Shown piece after piece: positions 20,411 through 21,651 of a stretch of DNA of 21,651 bases. Position 1 is the first letter of the stretch. Each line of letters opens with the position of its first letter. The translations under genes and the position numbers were made by a program. Under the pieces are notes generated by a model. That model saw nothing but the letters and a program-made list of their open reading frames with translations. It was not told where the DNA came from and did not search any database. This DNA is from Nitrososphaera sp035547955 (GTDB lineage Archaea > Thermoproteota > Nitrososphaeria > Nitrososphaerales > Nitrososphaeraceae): assembly GCA_035547955.1 (NCBI GenBank), contig DASZTR010000085.1, positions 1-21,651 on the forward strand. The letters are read 5' to 3'.

Positions 20411-20430
20411 CCTGTTACGACATCGTGTCA

Positions 20431-21306
20431 TCATTTGATTATCGCATCAAAGCGCTTCATGGCGACTGGCAAATCTTCAAGCAAGTCTTCAGACGTCATG
20501 TGCAGGCCTACGCGGTTGAACGCAAGGTTGCCCGCAAGCCCGTTAAAGTAGGCCGCAAGTAGAGCCGCTTCAAAGGAAGATGGAACCTTACACATGAGAC
20601 CCGCGGTGATGCCTGCCAGCACGTCGCCAGTACCTCCGACGGTCATGGCGCAGTTGTGCGTGCGGTTTATCCCTGTACTTTTGCCGTCAGAGATGATGTC
20701 CGCGGGCCCCTTGAGCAGGATTGTTATGCCGTGCTTTTCTGCACTGGCGGACACGTTTGCGATCCTCTCTTTCTCGTCCTTGCCGGGCTCATGTCCAAAC
20801 AGTCGCTTGTATTCCCCTGCATGTGGGGTCACGACTGAACCCGTGTCTACGATTTCAGGCAGTACCTCTGGTACGAGAGCGGAAGCATCGAGCAAGAGTT
20901 TTTCCGTCCCCTTCTCCTTGAGCTTTTTCACCAGCGTGATTATTGCCTCCGGGCAGGCTATGCTCATGCCCATGCCCATGGCTGCGGCGTCGGGCTTTTT
21001 TGGGAGCATCGCCACAAGCCTGTTTGCAGCACCCACTGTCAGCCTGTCGTCGGGGAGTGGTAGGGCGATGAGCGCCGGCGAAAAGCAACGCACTTCGGTG
21101 ATTATCGAGCGGGGGACGGCCGTGTAGACCAGGTCCGTGCCTGCGCGAAGAGCAGCAGTGCTGGTGAATATGGGCGCGCCGTGGTAGTACCTGCTTCCGC
21201 CAGCCACTAGGACCGTGCCGTTGTCGCCCTTCTTCGATGACGACTTGCGAGGCGGCATCATTTTTTTGGCAAGTGGCATGTTTATGGTGATGACTCTTGC
21301 GGCCAC
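20431..21306 (-). CDS. nnrD: ADP/ATP-dependent NAD(P)HX dehydratase
   Basis: Repairs hydrated NADH/NADPH (the S-form of NADHX/NADPHX) back to the active cofactor using ADP or ATP. This 291-residue protein is the C-terminal (ribokinase-fold) domain of YjeF/Nnr alone, without the NnrE epimerase domain. Landmarks: NGTVLVAGGSRYYHGAP (29-45), TPHAGEYKRLFG (160-171), LLKGPADII (197-205), and the signature VGGTGDVLAG with catalytic D228 (223-232). The epimerase partner must be elsewhere. The start is GTG at 21304-21306: a TATA box at 21331-21340 puts the transcript start about 2 bases before it. An ATG nine codons in (21279) is the alternative. The SDR gene follows after 87 bases. Identification is firm. 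Confidence 0.93.
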   Translation of the reverse strand: MAARVITINMPLAKKMMPPRKSSSKKGDNGTVLVAGGSRYYHGAPIFTSTAALRAGTDLVYTAVPRSIITEVRCFSPALIALPLPDDRLTVGAANRLVAMLPKKPDAAAMGMGMSIACPEAIITLVKKLKEKGTEKLLLDASALVPEVLPEIVDTGSVVTPHAGEYKRLFGHEPGKDEKERIANVSASAEKHGITILLKGPADIISDGKSTGINRTHNCAMTVGGTGDVLAGITAGLMCKVPSSFEAALLAAYFNGLAGNLAFNRVGLHMTSEDLLEDLPVAMKRFDAIIK

Positions 21307-21330
21307 GAGAAAACAAGCTCACACGCCAAG

Positions 21331-21340
21331 ATATAAAGAA
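21331..21340 (-). promoter_or_regulatory. TATA box of the NAD(P)HX dehydratase gene
   Basis: On the minus strand TTCTTTATAT lies 25-34 bases before the GTG at 21306, predicting a leaderless transcript and supporting GTG over the downstream ATG. Confidence 0.5.
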
Positions 21341-21364
21341 AGGGTTTAGACCATCCTCGTCAAG

Positions 21365-21651
21365 CTAGCCAGGTTCGGCATGTATGGTGACTATTGACCC
21401 TGGATATCTTGTGCGTATCTTTTTTTCTATCTCTGTCACGCGCTCATGCACCTGCTCTATGGTGGCAGCTGCTGCTTGCGGTCCACCTGCTGGAAAGCCT
21501 ATATCGACGTCTATCTTAAGCGTGTTTCCGTCGTCGGTCCGGAATGTCGCTATCCTTCCGACTCTGTATATCTCGCCTGACGCAAGGACTATTTGTCGTA
21601 TAGAGTCCAGGATCTCCGCGTCTGCCAGTGGGTGGACGCCTGCCACCTCCG
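21365..21651 (-). CDS. Cation diffusion facilitator, C-terminal dimerisation domain (partial)
   Basis: The minus strand is open from the window edge to a stop at 21365 and gives the last 95 residues of a protein whose start lies outside. The pattern (DSIRQIVLASGEIYRVGRI, FRTDDGNTLKIDVDIGFPAG, AAATIEQVHERVTEIEKKIR, YPGSIVTIHAEPG) is that of the cytoplasmic ZT-dimer domain ending metal-ion transporters of the cation diffusion facilitator family, including the terminal V-T-I-H-x-E-P. These export Zn2+, Fe2+, Mn2+ or Co2+ in exchange for protons; the metal cannot be told from this domain. A GTG at 21644-21646 could be read as a start, but a bare ZT domain would be unusual and the upstream codons are still open, so I treat it as truncated by the window. 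Confidence 0.72.
   Translation of the reverse strand, partial: EVAGVHPLADAEILDSIRQIVLASGEIYRVGRIATFRTDDGNTLKIDVDIGFPAGGPQAAAATIEQVHERVTEIEKKIRTRYPGSIVTIHAEPG

Overview
The window looks like chromosome of an ammonia-oxidising archaeon of the Nitrososphaera type (Thaumarchaeota / Nitrososphaerota). This is inferred from the gene set: a geranylgeranyl reductase for archaeal ether lipids, a PAC2-family proteasome-chaperone-like protein, HTH_45-type winged-helix proteins, and archaeal core promoters whose TATA box sits about 25-30 bases before very short leaders or leaderless starts. No amo gene or rRNA lies in the window, so the genus is not proven. No tRNA, CRISPR array, insertion sequence or prophage was seen.

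Layout. 1-1600: end of an unknown helical protein, a small winged-helix regulator with a perfect 18-bp palindrome upstream, and a decayed gene on the minus strand (frameshift plus in-frame stops) that would otherwise look like empty intergenic DNA. 1604-5560: sulfur block. cysH-sat (assimilatory APS reductase and ATP sulfurylase) reads left and is divergent from a SelD/PurM-fold protein and a HIT hydrolase. 5492-8551: a small membrane protein, a HAD hydrolase, geranylgeranyl reductase and a conserved-looking small protein. 8548-9722: a PAP2-fold membrane protein with altered active-site residues and a small zinc-ribbon protein. 9820-14749: Fe-S cluster assembly operon sufB-sufD-Rieske-sufS-sufU on the minus strand, without sufC. 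14847-17077: a helical protein, a NUDIX hydrolase, a 42-residue zinc-ribbon microprotein and a radical SAM protein. 17359-19067: a beta-hydroxyacid dehydrogenase with a PAC2 protein. 19094-21651: a tRNA-binding-domain protein, a short-chain dehydrogenase, the metabolite-repair enzyme NAD(P)HX dehydratase, and the C-terminal domain of a cation efflux transporter cut by the window edge.

How the genes fit. Two sulfur systems are close together: sulfate activation and reduction (Sat makes APS, CysH reduces APS directly to sulfite) and the Suf system, which takes sulfur from cysteine by SufS/SufU and builds clusters on SufB/SufD. The SelD-like protein shares a divergent control region with cysH, and the two promoters carry the same 7-base element in mirror orientation, so I suspect a role in sulfur rather than selenium chemistry. 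The most notable observations are that SelD-like/cysH pairing, the sufC-less Suf operon with a Rieske protein inside, the pseudogene, and several palindromic control elements.
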